Positions 1 to 8,657 of a stretch of DNA of 32,216 nucleotides are shown one piece after another. The stretch's first letter is position 1; each line of letters opens with the position of its first letter. This DNA comes from CAZCQG01 sp964500775 (GTDB lineage: Bacteria > Campylobacterota > Campylobacteria > Campylobacterales > CAZCQG01): assembly GCA_964500775.1 (NCBI GenBank), contig CAZCQG010000024.1:1-32216 (forward strand), in the 5' to 3' direction. Position numbers and translations under genes: made by a program. The notes beneath the pieces are model-generated. The model saw nothing but the letters and a program-made list of their open reading frames with translations. It was not told the DNA's origin and searched no databases.

Positions 1-510
1 GAGCATCTTCTCTACATCTACGACTTGCACGAGCGAGCCGTCGAAATAACGCGTTCTGCTCACGATCTTGCTATTATTATCAAAGCCGCCCATTTTGCCG
101 CTTTGCTCCATATCGGTCCATTTGCGGCTTAGAATCCTATCCGCCTCATAGATACGTACGCCTACGGTATGGCTGGAGAAGTCGCATATCATTACGATTT
201 GTTCATCACTCTCTTGCTTGACGGCATACGCGCTTAAATCTTGATCTTTTTTTGATGTACTGTAATGAAACCATTTGTTGAGATCTATAAGGGGAATAGT
301 CATATCGCGTATCGTTATCAATCCCTCGATAAGTGAGTTTACGGAATAGCTCACTTTTGTAATATCCCCCGTGTACTTGATAACTTCTCGTATTTTAAAA
401 ACATTGATAGCGTAGAGATTTCCCTCTTTTGCCAATCTAAAACAGAGGAGTTGCAACTCGTTGTTTTTATGCAGACTTGTGATTTGATCGATATTGCTTA
501 GGTTCGACAT
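1..510 (-). CDS. cheV: Chemotaxis adaptor CheV, N-terminal part (cut by window edge)
   Basis: The 170 visible residues form a CheW-like domain. It begins MSNLSNIDQITSLHKNNELQ and includes a segment reading INVFKIREVIKYTG, where CheW proteins contact receptors and CheA. Further on are ITIRDMTIPLIDL and a VGVRIYEADRILSRKW segment typical of epsilonproteobacterial CheV. In this family the CheW domain couples CheA to receptors, and a C-terminal receiver domain tunes adaptation; that receiver would lie beyond position 1 and is not visible. The ATG (510-508) has an AAGGG Shine-Dalgarno about 8 bases upstream. The gene has its own promoter inside the end of the preceding phosphatase gene. Plain CheW is the alternative; the sequence style and continuation past the edge favour CheV. 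Confidence 0.85.
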   Translation of the reverse strand, partial: MSNLSNIDQITSLHKNNELQLLCFRLAKEGNLYAINVFKIREVIKYTGDITKVSYSVNSLIEGLITIRDMTIPLIDLNKWFHYSTSKKDQDLSAYAVKQESDEQIVMICDFSSHTVGVRIYEADRILSRKWTDMEQSGKMGGFDNNSKIVSRTRYFDGSLVQVVDVEKML

Positions 511-540
511 CTAGAATCCCTTGGTTTCAATGATTGGATT

Positions 541-569
541 ATTATAGCATATTCACTCGCGTCTCAAAA
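541..569 (-). promoter_or_regulatory. Probable sigma70 promoter of cheV
   Basis: On the minus strand, TTTTGA (569-564) and a perfect TATAAT (546-541) are separated by 17 bases, with the cheV ATG about 30 bases downstream. The -35 box lies inside the 3' end of the upstream phosphatase gene, so cheV can be transcribed independently of msbA. Seen by inspection only. Confidence 0.6.
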
Positions 570-1197
570 CTTTATCGATTAAAAAGTCAAATAATTTGTA
601 CTTTTTGAAACTTTTCTCCAACGCTTTTTTATCCATTACACTTTCCGTCCACTCCAAAAGCGAAATGTCGTGATTTTTCGCATATTCTAAATAGCTTGCA
701 AAATAGTGGTCTATCATCCCCGTGTTTCCGTGCTTTAAATGACCGTATGGCCAAAAGCGAAGTTCATTTAACTCCGAAACGGGGACGTTTTGTATAAAGT
801 GCTGATAAAAGGAGCTCATTATCCCTGCCCTATCCGCGCCGCTTTCGCAATGAAAAAGTGCGGGATACTCTATCGATTCTAAAAGCTCTTTTGCCCCGCG
901 TACCTGCTCGGGATCGGGAATCCCTCGTGAGTGGAGGCGGAAATAGCAGAGTTTTACCCCCAAACGTTCACACTCGCGCTCCTCAAAACGTCTCAAAGGA
1001 CTTTCCGCTCCGTAACCGCGGAGATTGACTATGGTTTTGATACCGTATTTTTTTACCCTATGACGGAGTTGCCGCATCGTGGGCTGGGAGGAACGGTACG
1101 CGTCGTTTGAAAGTCTGTGAAAGTTGGGGTACAGAATATTCACGTAGTTGCGCTCTACGAAAAATGCGTAGAGAAAATCTTTGATTCTTCGTTTCAA
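553..1197 (-). CDS. Cys-based protein tyrosine/dual-specificity phosphatase family protein
   Basis: A 214-residue protein with the phosphatase loop HCESGADR at residues 116-123, matching the HCx5R signature with nucleophile Cys117 and phosphate-binding Arg123. An upstream TIVNLRG strand (56-61) and SRGIPD (90-95), which may supply the general acid, fit the DSP/Siw14-like fold. The family hydrolyses phosphotyrosine, inositol phosphates or lipid-linked phosphates; the substrate cannot be read here. It starts at TTG (1197-1195), sharing TTGA with the msbA stop, and has an AAGGGG Shine-Dalgarno, so it is probably coupled to msbA translation. That context suggests an envelope substrate such as a lipid A or LPS phosphate, which is inference. 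No signal peptide is evident. Confidence 0.8.
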   Translation of the reverse strand: MKRRIKDFLYAFFVERNYVNILYPNFHRLSNDAYRSSQPTMRQLRHRVKKYGIKTIVNLRGYGAESPLRRFEERECERLGVKLCYFRLHSRGIPDPEQVRGAKELLESIEYPALFHCESGADRAGIMSSFYQHFIQNVPVSELNELRFWPYGHLKHGNTGMIDHYFASYLEYAKNHDISLLEWTESVMDKKALEKSFKKYKLFDFLIDKVLRRE

Positions 1198-2903
1198 AGC
1201 GCCCCTTCGTTTGCGACGATTTTATACTCTCCGCACTCTGATTCTACTGCCTCTTTTTTGTCGAAACACACCAGTGACCCCTCTTTGAAAACAGCGATAT
1301 AGTCGGCATTTTTGATGGTGCTCAATCTATGGGCGATGAGGATGACTATCTTCTCTCCTTTGAGTTCATCTATCGCGCGGCTTACTTCGAGTTCGCTTTT
1401 GTTATCTAGCGCACTGGTCGCTTCGTCAAATATAAGTATGTCGGGATCGCGATATAAAGCGCGTGCGATCGCGATGCGTTGACGCTGTCCGCCGGAGAGG
1501 TTGGAGCCGAATTCATCCAAGATCGTCTCTATACCGTTTTCCAGCTGTTCTACAAACTCCCAAGCATGCGCTTTTATGAGAGCACTCACCACCTTTTGTG
1601 TATCGACGGTATCGCCGTATGCGACGTTTTTTGCGATGGTGTCGTTAAAGATATACACCCTTTGCGTAACTATCCCTATCTTTTGGCGGAGCGAGGCATT
1701 GGTGTAGCTTTTGATATTTTCACCGTTTAGGAGCACCCCTCCCTCACTCGCATCGTAGAATCGCATGATGAGATTCGCACACGAACTTTTTCCCCCGCCG
1801 CTTTTCCCCACAAACGCTACGCTCTCCCCTTTTTTCACACTAAAGCTCACATTTGAAATGGCGCGCTTTTGACCGTAGTTTAGGCTGACGTTTTCAAATC
1901 GAAGCTCATTTATCACACCTAGAGTTTGGATACCGTCGTATTTGATTTTGGGGATGAGGTTTTTTATGTGATTGATACGCTCATTCGCCGCTAAGGCATC
2001 TTGAAACTTGTTGTAGATACTTGAGATCTGCCGTATGGGGGTGTAGAGCATAAAAAGAGCGGTCATAAAGGAGAAAAATGCCCCCACGCTCATATGTCCG
2101 TCGATGACCTCTTTGCCCCCGACGGCTATCACCACCGCAGCTGCCACCGCACCTAGCGATTCCATCATCGGGTTGACGCTTTCGCTGGTTTTCACCCCTT
2201 TCATCTCTATCTTGAAGGATTCAAGGTTATGTTTGGCAAAACGCTCCTCCTCGCTTTTTTCGGAGTTGTAGGCTTTGATGACCTCGACGTTATTAAATAT
2301 TTCACTTAGACTTGCGGTAATATCGCTATTTTTTTCTTGACTTCTTGCAGAGATTTTTTTCATTTTTTTTGCCAAAAGCGAAAGAGGATAAAAGGCGAGC
2401 GGCAAAACTACAAGAGAATAAAACGCTAACTTTGGGCTTTGATAAATCACCACCCCTACAAGCCCAAGGGCAGTCATCACTTCTCTAATGAGCACCGCTA
2501 TATGGCTAGAGACTGCGGACTGGATTCTGTTTATGTCGTTTACGAGGCGCGAGATAAGCTCACCGCTTCTGTATGTATGGAAAAAATCAAGGTCAAGCCC
2601 TAGCATCTTGTGCAAAATAAGCTCTCTGATGCGCCGCACGATGTCTTTACCGATGTAGCTTATAAAATAGCTTTGCACAAACGCCCCGCCCCCTTTTGCA
2701 ACATATGCGACGATAACGAGGTAGGGGAGGTACGCAAGCTTGCTCGTATCTTTGTTGATAAAAATCTCATCGAGCACCGGTTTGATAAGGTACGCCGTGG
2801 CCGAAGTAGCCGCCGCGGCAAGCACCATCCCGATAAACGCATAGAGGAATTGAAGCTTGTAGTCTTTATAATACGGGAAATACTGTTTGAAAAATTGTTT
2901 CAA
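1194..2903 (-). CDS. msbA: Lipid A export ABC transporter, permease/ATP-binding protein MsbA
   Basis: A 569-residue half-transporter, the usual MsbA length. The N-terminal part (about 1-310) holds six membrane segments and a DFFHTYRSGELISRLVND coupling region. The ATPase half has Walker A GKSGGGKS (366-373), signature LSGGQ (469-473), Walker B ILIFDE (489-494) and switch His525 in AHRLST. MsbA dimers flip lipid A-core across the inner membrane, which fits the neighbouring LPS-type genes. The start is TTG (2903-2901) preceded by AAGGA about 6 bases upstream; no ATG is in frame near this N-terminus. It is divergent from the PIG-L gene. A flippase for another lipid-linked glycan is the alternative. 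Confidence 0.88.
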   Translation of the reverse strand: MKQFFKQYFPYYKDYKLQFLYAFIGMVLAAAATSATAYLIKPVLDEIFINKDTSKLAYLPYLVIVAYVAKGGGAFVQSYFISYIGKDIVRRIRELILHKMLGLDLDFFHTYRSGELISRLVNDINRIQSAVSSHIAVLIREVMTALGLVGVVIYQSPKLAFYSLVVLPLAFYPLSLLAKKMKKISARSQEKNSDITASLSEIFNNVEVIKAYNSEKSEEERFAKHNLESFKIEMKGVKTSESVNPMMESLGAVAAAVVIAVGGKEVIDGHMSVGAFFSFMTALFMLYTPIRQISSIYNKFQDALAANERINHIKNLIPKIKYDGIQTLGVINELRFENVSLNYGQKRAISNVSFSVKKGESVAFVGKSGGGKSSCANLIMRFYDASEGGVLLNGENIKSYTNASLRQKIGIVTQRVYIFNDTIAKNVAYGDTVDTQKVVSALIKAHAWEFVEQLENGIETILDEFGSNLSGGQRQRIAIARALYRDPDILIFDEATSALDNKSELEVSRAIDELKGEKIVILIAHRLSTIKNADYIAVFKEGSLVCFDKKEAVESECGEYKIVANEGAL

Positions 2904-2953
2904 AAAAATCCTTTTTGCAAAGAGATGAATTATATCAAGAAAGAGCTAATCTT

Positions 2954-3601
2954 ATGAAAATCATAGCATTCGGCGCGCACATAGATGACGTAGAAATAGG
3001 GTGCGGCGGCACTTTGGCGAAAGCCATAAAAAACGGGCATGAAGTTTTGGTGATAGTTATGAGCTTATCAAGCTATCAAAACTATGACGGCAAAATATTA
3101 AGAACAAGCAAAGAAGCGACCGATGAAGGTTTGCAAGCAATAAAGAGACTCGGAATCAAAGAAGAAAACTTCGTAGTCTTGGATTTTCCAAACAAAGATA
3201 TTCCCTATAACTCCGGTAGTGTAGAAAAAATAAACGAGATTATCGATACCTACAGACCCGACTATATTTTCACACACTGGGCTTTTGACACGCATCAAGA
3301 TCACAAAAATACGGCTCTGGCAACAATCTCAGCGGCACGTTGGTTTAATAATATCTTTATGTACGAACCTGCCGCACCCTCAGGAAGATCGTATCACCCT
3401 TTTAGAGCGCAAATGTACGTCGATATATCTTGCAGTATGGAAGAAAAGATCGCTTCCTTGATGGAGCATAAAAGCCAGTACGAGAAGTACGGGGATTTAT
3501 GGATTGACGCGATCGTAGGAAGAGCGCAGACAAGAGGATTCGAGAGCTACTGCAAATATGCCGAATGCTTTGAAGTCGTACGATTCCAGCTAGATATATA
3601 G
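2954..3601 (+). CDS. PIG-L (LmbE-like) family deacetylase
   Basis: A 215-residue Rossmann-like zinc hydrolase. The first motif is AHIDDVE (8-14), a variant of the family AHPDD with Pro replaced by Ile, and the second is HQDHKNT (114-120). Together they supply the usual His/Asp/His zinc ligands. Family members remove acetyl groups from N-acetylated amino sugars. Followed three bases later by a WbqC-like gene and then a GT4 gene, it probably tailors a surface sugar. I chose the ATG at 2954 because the next residues (MKIIAFGAHIDD) are the standard N-terminus; an in-frame upstream start at 2915 would add 13 residues lacking family resemblance. Confidence 0.85.
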   Translation: MKIIAFGAHIDDVEIGCGGTLAKAIKNGHEVLVIVMSLSSYQNYDGKILRTSKEATDEGLQAIKRLGIKEENFVVLDFPNKDIPYNSGSVEKINEIIDTYRPDYIFTHWAFDTHQDHKNTALATISAARWFNNIFMYEPAAPSGRSYHPFRAQMYVDISCSMEEKIASLMEHKSQYEKYGDLWIDAIVGRAQTRGFESYCKYAECFEVVRFQLDI

Positions 3602-3604
3602 TTT

Positions 3605-4276
3605 ATGAATACCTCTATACACCAGCCCGATCATCTGCCCTATTTGGGATTTTTTTATAAGATGGCGCAATCCGATCGCTTTATAATCCTCGATGACGTA
3701 CAGTTTAAAAAAAATAATTTTCAAAATAGAAACAGAATCATAGACAGATCATCTAATATACAATGGCTCACGGTACCGATAAAAAAGCATAAATTAGACA
3801 CTCCTATAAATGAAGTCGAGATAGACTATTCAAAAGACTGGAGAAGAAAGTACTTTGAAACTATAAAATTCTCCTACTCAAAATACCCACACTATGTAGG
3901 TTTTATCGATTTGATAAAGGATATTTTTTATAAAAATCACGTGAGTATCGCTGACTTGAATATAGATCTGATACATTTTTTCGTAGATATTTTGGATATA
4001 AAAGTCGATTTTTTCCTCTCTTCCCAGATGGAGACATCTAGCTTCAAAACAGAGCGGCTTATTGAACTATGCAAACAAACGGGCACGACGAAATACATCT
4101 CGGGTATGGGGGGAAAAGAGTATCTTGATGAGAATCTGTTTAGTGAAAACGGTCTTGAGATCAGTTATATAAACTTTGATCATCCAAAATACAGAGACGA
4201 AAATTTCGAGAAAAATTTGTCAATAATCGATTTGCTGTTTACACACGGAAAAGATAGTACGAGATTTTTAGATTGA
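3605..4276 (+). CDS. WbqC-like family protein
   Basis: A 223-residue protein opening with IHQPDHLPYLGFFYKM, followed by ILDDVQFKKNNFQNRNRI and WLTVPIKK. This is the characteristic N-terminal pattern of the WbqC family, found in O-antigen and nonulosonic-acid glycan clusters. The biochemical role is not settled; a transferase acting on sugar nucleotides is commonly suggested. It lies three bases after the PIG-L deacetylase and shares TTGA with the following GT4 gene, so the three are very probably co-translated. The pairing with a deacetylase suggests deacetylation followed by re-modification of an amino sugar, which is inference. Confidence 0.82.
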   Translation: MNTSIHQPDHLPYLGFFYKMAQSDRFIILDDVQFKKNNFQNRNRIIDRSSNIQWLTVPIKKHKLDTPINEVEIDYSKDWRRKYFETIKFSYSKYPHYVGFIDLIKDIFYKNHVSIADLNIDLIHFFVDILDIKVDFFLSSQMETSSFKTERLIELCKQTGTTKYISGMGGKEYLDENLFSENGLEISYINFDHPKYRDENFEKNLSIIDLLFTHGKDSTRFLD

Positions 4277-5334
4277 ATCTCCTTTTTCTGCAAAAAAATA
4301 CGGGCAAAGCCGGCGCGCAAGTGTGCTTGATGCGAATGCTAAATTCGAGTCTGAAAAATAAAAACAACCTATGCGTTTTGACACAAAAAACCGGTTGGTT
4401 TAGCGATGCGATAGAAAAGCAAGGATTTCTATCCATAAAATCCAAATTTCCCTCCGCAAGAAGTTTTTTAGGCAGAATCTTGTTAAACATTTGGCTCTAT
4501 TTTATTTCAAAAAAGCTCAACACGCTCAAGTGCATCCCCGATGTAATTATTGCCAATAACCATACGGAAGCATATATCGCATACAAACTCCAAAAATATT
4601 TTCCAAATGCTAAAACCGCAGTATTTTTTCGCGAAAGCAGAATGAATGAGCATGATTATCAAAAATACGGCTGCCATCTCATAGAAATTAAAATGGTCGT
4701 GAGCGAATTTATGGCATCTTTGATACCGTATGTGCAAGATCTTCATATTATAGAGGATGGATTGCTCGAAGAAGAGTTTATGAACTTTAATAAAACTACG
4801 ATAAAAAAACCCTACGATATTTTAGTCATCGGCGGAGCGGGCAGAGACAAGGGTTGGGATATTGCGATACGTGCATTTGAGCTCATAGATGCCAAAGATC
4901 CGAATCTTTTGGGCTCAGTAACTTTTACGGGGGTTCCTCCCGATGAACAAATAAAAAGCTATAACATACCGGATACTTTGGGTAAAAAAATACATTTTGC
5001 GAAAAGATTTGAAAAATTATCACTTAGTGCTATGGAATACGATTTTGTAGTGTCGGCAAGCAGAGAAGAGAGTTTTGGTATGGCCTCTTTGGAGATTTTG
5101 GCAACGGGGCAGGCATTAATATCCTCAGACACGGGCGTAATAAATAGGGTATTGCCGAAAGAATTTCTGTTTCAGGTCGAAGATTATCATGCTCTTGCCG
5201 AGATTCTACTCAATATACATACCCGAAACGACCTGCAAGGTATTTTCCAAGAGGTCAAGCGGCAAACAAAAGAGCTGTTCGGACTTAATAAAGAAGTTGA
5301 AAAAATGGAGATGCTATTTACCAAGAAGGGCTGA
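4273..5334 (+). CDS. Glycosyltransferase, GT4 family (group 1)
   Basis: A 353-residue GT-B glycosyltransferase. The N-terminal domain begins MNLLFLQKNTGKAGAQVCLM. The C-terminal donor-binding domain has a VIGGAGRDKGWDIAIRAF strand-turn and EESFGMASLEILATGQ, corresponding to the Ex7E nucleotide-sugar region of GT4 retaining enzymes. Donor and acceptor cannot be read. The start is TTG at 4273, overlapping the WbqC stop by four bases. The last 21 bases overlap the oppositely oriented surface-carbohydrate gene. Third member of the deacetylase-WbqC-GT module, probably acting on LPS or a flagellar/capsular glycan. Confidence 0.8.
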   Translation: MNLLFLQKNTGKAGAQVCLMRMLNSSLKNKNNLCVLTQKTGWFSDAIEKQGFLSIKSKFPSARSFLGRILLNIWLYFISKKLNTLKCIPDVIIANNHTEAYIAYKLQKYFPNAKTAVFFRESRMNEHDYQKYGCHLIEIKMVVSEFMASLIPYVQDLHIIEDGLLEEEFMNFNKTTIKKPYDILVIGGAGRDKGWDIAIRAFELIDAKDPNLLGSVTFTGVPPDEQIKSYNIPDTLGKKIHFAKRFEKLSLSAMEYDFVVSASREESFGMASLEILATGQALISSDTGVINRVLPKEFLFQVEDYHALAEILLNIHTRNDLQGIFQEVKRQTKELFGLNKEVEKMEMLFTKKG

Positions 5335-6633
5335 TATTTTTTGCTTCCAAAAGCGTATATCGCTAGGCTTTATGGTTTTTCTATACACTCTCACCTTTTC
5401 CCTGTATTTGTTTGGATTTATAGAAAGTTTCAATGCCAAGAGGGGGTCGTAGTTATACGGCAGATCAAAAAAGTTTAATACTGACAACTTTATTCCTTTT
5501 CGCATATGACTAAAATCAAACACTACATTTTTTTCTTTGCTTCTCTCCAATAGGTCTCTAATAATTTTTGCCATCTTGTAAGAGCTTTTTCCGCATGGGG
5601 AATCACACCACTTTGCGAGATGTTCCTCTCTCATCGTTGCGAAGCATTCCTGCGAGGGATTTTTAATCAGTCTATCTATAAGCTGGATGATATTTTTTGG
5701 ATCATCACAACTATCGGTCATTTTTGTGATGAATTCTTTGTAAAAAACAGGGTGTTTATTGAGCAGTAATTCAATGGTCGGTTTACCGCTTATCCAGCTC
5801 TCAAGTGTTGTCGTACAAGTTTCGCAGGCAATCTCTACCGCGCATTTTGGAATGAGATCCCAAACGTAATCGGTCGTATTATATTCGATTTTATTGCGAA
5901 CTTCCTCGGTTTGATTTGATAACCATTCACTATAAAAATTCTTATCTTCACCTGGATGGGGCTTTAGTATTATATTCCCGCTAAAACTATCGGCTATCTC
6001 TTGCAGAAACAGTAAAAATTTCGCTCTAGAATCATGATTTACTCTGATGATTTCCCAATAATTTTTATAGCTTGGAATCCTATCTTTCCACGGTGCAAAA
6101 AGTCCATCTCCGATACTTTTGTCTTTCTCTAAAAATTGTGCGAAAACAAAATTCGTACAGATAAGCAGGGTATTGTCACTTGCACGACTGCTATTTTTGA
6201 GCGGTTCAAAATAAAAATCGAACCGAGGTACTCCGACGGTAACTACTTGGGTTTCTGTCCCGTTCAATGCTTTTTGTAGTGCCTCTTTATGCACGTTGTT
6301 CCAACAAAAGAATACATCAATGTGTGCGTCGTTGTGATATTTACTGGCATTAAATTCTAAGACTTCTTCATTGTAAAGAATCCCTTCATTCGGCAAAACA
6401 CCGACCAAGATTCCCATTTTATGTAACTCTTGCGAATATTTCACCAAATGTGAACCGAGAAGGTGATTAAAGATAATCATATCGGGTTTAAACGCATACA
6501 GACATCCCCTCCAAGCCTCTAAAGGCTGAAGGTGACACTCTATTCCGAGAGATTCAAGGTGATGCGCAATCAAAACCGCGCCCGGAAGATCTCTGTGTTT
6601 GTTGTCTACCAACAACACCACTTTTTTCATCAT
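5314..6633 (-). CDS. Surface carbohydrate biosynthesis protein, putative GT-B glycosyltransferase
   Basis: A 439-residue protein. The N-terminal half (MMKKVVLLVDNKHRDLPGA, then a segment including MIIFNHLLGSH) looks like a Rossmann domain. The C-terminal half has ILKPHPGED and CTTTLESWISGKPTIELL, as in GT-B enzymes of the capsule synthesis and polysialyltransferase-like type. I recognise it as related to proteins annotated surface carbohydrate biosynthesis protein in Leptospira and Campylobacterota; no specific activity is known to me. The ATG at 6633 gives a four-base ATGA overlap with the pseB stop and avoids 14 unconvincing extra residues. Its place next to pseB makes it a candidate for transferring pseudaminic acid or a related sugar, which is inference. 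Confidence 0.7.
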   Translation of the reverse strand: MMKKVVLLVDNKHRDLPGAVLIAHHLESLGIECHLQPLEAWRGCLYAFKPDMIIFNHLLGSHLVKYSQELHKMGILVGVLPNEGILYNEEVLEFNASKYHNDAHIDVFFCWNNVHKEALQKALNGTETQVVTVGVPRFDFYFEPLKNSSRASDNTLLICTNFVFAQFLEKDKSIGDGLFAPWKDRIPSYKNYWEIIRVNHDSRAKFLLFLQEIADSFSGNIILKPHPGEDKNFYSEWLSNQTEEVRNKIEYNTTDYVWDLIPKCAVEIACETCTTTLESWISGKPTIELLLNKHPVFYKEFITKMTDSCDDPKNIIQLIDRLIKNPSQECFATMREEHLAKWCDSPCGKSSYKMAKIIRDLLERSKEKNVVFDFSHMRKGIKLSVLNFFDLPYNYDPLLALKLSINPNKYREKVRVYRKTIKPSDIRFWKQKISALLGK

Positions 6634-7625
6634 AAATCTTTTATCAGATTTAAAAATTGCTCCTCTTGAAGCCACTCATCATTCTTATCCGACGAATACT
6701 CAAAGTCATCTTTGACTTCCGTGCCTATCTCTCCGAGTTTATTGACTGCGTAGTTATCTTCTAAATGCGAGAACTTGATCGAAGGTTTTATTATAAAGTG
6801 GTCATTGAACTCTAACGTCAATCTACTGTCATCTATCGTACACATCGTCTCATGGAGCTTTTCTCCCGGTCGGATTCCTACTATTTTCGTCGGTAGATTC
6901 GGAGCCATTGCCTTTGCTACATCCACTATCTTCATAGAGGGAATCTTGGGGATGAAAATCTCGCCCCCTTGCATCCTTTGAAAACTTTTCAGTACAAACT
7001 CGACACCTTGCTCCAGAGTGATAAAAAATCTCGTCATTCTCTCGTCGGTGATCGGTAGCTCTTGCGCTCCCTCAAGAAGGAGTTTTTTAAAGAAAGGGAT
7101 GAGTGAACCCCTACTGCCAAGAACATTTCCGTACCGCACCACCGAAAATATAGTGTCTCGTTGTCCGCTTATGTTATTGGCCGCTACAAAGAGTTTGTCG
7201 CTTGCAAGCTTCGTCGCACCGTAGAGATTCACGGGGCTTGCGGCTTTGTCCGTAGAGAGGGCGATCACTTTTTTTACGTTGTTTGCGAGGGCAGCTTGTA
7301 TCACGTTCTCTGCGCCGTTGATGTTGGTCTTTATGCACTCCATAGGGTTATATTCGGCGATCGGGACGTGCTTGAGCGCGGCGGCATGCACTACGATGTC
7401 CACACCTCGCATCGCTTCTTCCATTCTCTTGCTATCGCGCACATCACCTATAAAATACCGCATACATTTATCGTTAAAGTTTTGCGCCATCTCATATTGT
7501 TTCAGTTCATCGCGGGAAAAAACTATAATTTTTCTCGGCTTGTATTGTTTGAGCACGGTAGCTATAAATTTTTTTCCGAAACTTCCCGTTCCACCCGTCA
7601 CCAATATACTTTTATTATCAAACAT
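6630..7625 (-). CDS. pseB: UDP-GlcNAc 4,6-dehydratase (5-inverting) PseB
   Basis: A 331-residue short-chain dehydrogenase/reductase. It has NAD(P)-binding GGTGSFG (11-17), catalytic STDKA (124-128) and YGATK (135-139), where Asp126/Lys127 replace the usual Thr in the inverting dehydratases. AALKHVPIAEYNP (82-94) is typical of PseB/FlaA1. It makes UDP-2-acetamido-2,6-dideoxy-beta-L-arabino-hex-4-ulose, the first step to CMP-pseudaminic acid used for flagellin or LPS glycosylation. The gene overlaps the GT9 gene by 8 bases and the downstream gene by 4. PseC and PseF are not in the window, while PseG/H and PseI lie 6 kb away on the other strand. Confidence 0.92.
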   Translation of the reverse strand: MFDNKSILVTGGTGSFGKKFIATVLKQYKPRKIIVFSRDELKQYEMAQNFNDKCMRYFIGDVRDSKRMEEAMRGVDIVVHAAALKHVPIAEYNPMECIKTNINGAENVIQAALANNVKKVIALSTDKAASPVNLYGATKLASDKLFVAANNISGQRDTIFSVVRYGNVLGSRGSLIPFFKKLLLEGAQELPITDERMTRFFITLEQGVEFVLKSFQRMQGGEIFIPKIPSMKIVDVAKAMAPNLPTKIVGIRPGEKLHETMCTIDDSRLTLEFNDHFIIKPSIKFSHLEDNYAVNKLGEIGTEVKDDFEYSSDKNDEWLQEEQFLNLIKDL

Positions 7626-8652
7626 TTACTATTTCACCTATGATTTTATTCACTTCATTTACCTCTATTTTATCCATACATTCCACAATGTTTGATTTAT
7701 CGCACAATATCTTTCTCTCTCTTTTGCACTTGCACTCTTTCATTATGAGCTTATGATTTTCACACCAAGGTCGCCACGCCCATTCATCACTCACCCCAAA
7801 AAGTGCGATGATAAAAGTGTCCGTTGTGGAAGCTACGTGCATCATAGCCGTGTCTACGCCAATAAATAGTGCGGCTTTTTCTATCAAAAACGCGTTTTCC
7901 TGAAAGCTCAACGTCCCATCGGTCAAGATGACATCCAATCCTTTTCTAACAAAATACTCCACATACTCCCGCTCGCTCTTCTCCGGTCCGGAAGAGAGTA
8001 CTATACGATAACCCAAGCTATTGATATATCCAAAGACCTCGCGCCAGCGCTCTTTCTCCCACTCTTTGTGTTTCCATCTACTCGTAATATGGGCAAAAAT
8101 ATATTTATTTTCAAGAAGTTTATTGGATTCTATAAAATCATTCGGCGCAGATTGCGCGATGCTCATTTTCGGAGTTGGATTTTCCGTCTCTATATCTAAA
8201 GCGATTCTGCACATCAAGTCGTCTTTTTGCGTCTGATGCAAATCGCTCCACGGAAAGGAGATTTTTTTATTAAAGATGAGCTTTTGAAAATAGTCCAAGT
8301 TATAGCCCGATACATTTATCGCCCTAGTCTTTGCAAATGAAGCAAGAGCGTATAAAGTATTTCTAGAGCTATTGGAAAGGTCTATCGCATAATCGTATTT
8401 ATGGGTGCATAAAAATTGAAAATTTTTGATTGTTTTTACTATTTCTCGCAAGAGGCTTCTTTGGTGTTTTTCGGGTCTGGGAGCTAGTAATATTTTGTTG
8501 ATTTTCGTATTGTCTTTGAGTACACTTTGCGTCCCTTCCCGAACAATGACATCGATAACTGCGTTCGGATAATTTGCTTTTATGGAATTTATCGCAGATG
8601 TCATTATGAGCGTATCACCGATATGTTTGAGTTTTATTAGCAAGATTCTCAT
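7618..8652 (-). CDS. Glycosyltransferase family 9 (heptosyltransferase-like, WaaQ type)
   Basis: A 344-residue protein starting MRILLIKLKHIGDTLIMTSA, the hallmark of ADP-heptose:LPS heptosyltransferases (K-x-I-G-D near the start). It has GVDTAMMHVAS and IIALFGVSDEWAWRPW in the donor-binding C-terminal domain. The IKLKHIGD spelling and the following SIKANYPNAVIDV resemble heptosyltransferase III (RfaQ/WaaQ) more than WaaC/WaaF. It probably adds a heptose to the LPS inner core at the cytoplasmic membrane face. The stop overlaps the pseB start by 8 bases, and the gene lies 5 bases after the CgeB-like gene. Two Cys-rich turns (CKCKRERKILC) near the C-terminus are unusual. Confidence 0.78.
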   Translation of the reverse strand: MRILLIKLKHIGDTLIMTSAINSIKANYPNAVIDVIVREGTQSVLKDNTKINKILLAPRPEKHQRSLLREIVKTIKNFQFLCTHKYDYAIDLSNSSRNTLYALASFAKTRAINVSGYNLDYFQKLIFNKKISFPWSDLHQTQKDDLMCRIALDIETENPTPKMSIAQSAPNDFIESNKLLENKYIFAHITSRWKHKEWEKERWREVFGYINSLGYRIVLSSGPEKSEREYVEYFVRKGLDVILTDGTLSFQENAFLIEKAALFIGVDTAMMHVASTTDTFIIALFGVSDEWAWRPWCENHKLIMKECKCKRERKILCDKSNIVECMDKIEVNEVNKIIGEIVNV

Positions 8653-8657
8653 AATTA

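Noticed and set aside
1194..2903. Assigning the ABC transporter as PglK, the N-glycan flippase
   Set aside because: The N-terminal sequence follows MsbA, not the PglK pattern, and no pgl genes are nearby.
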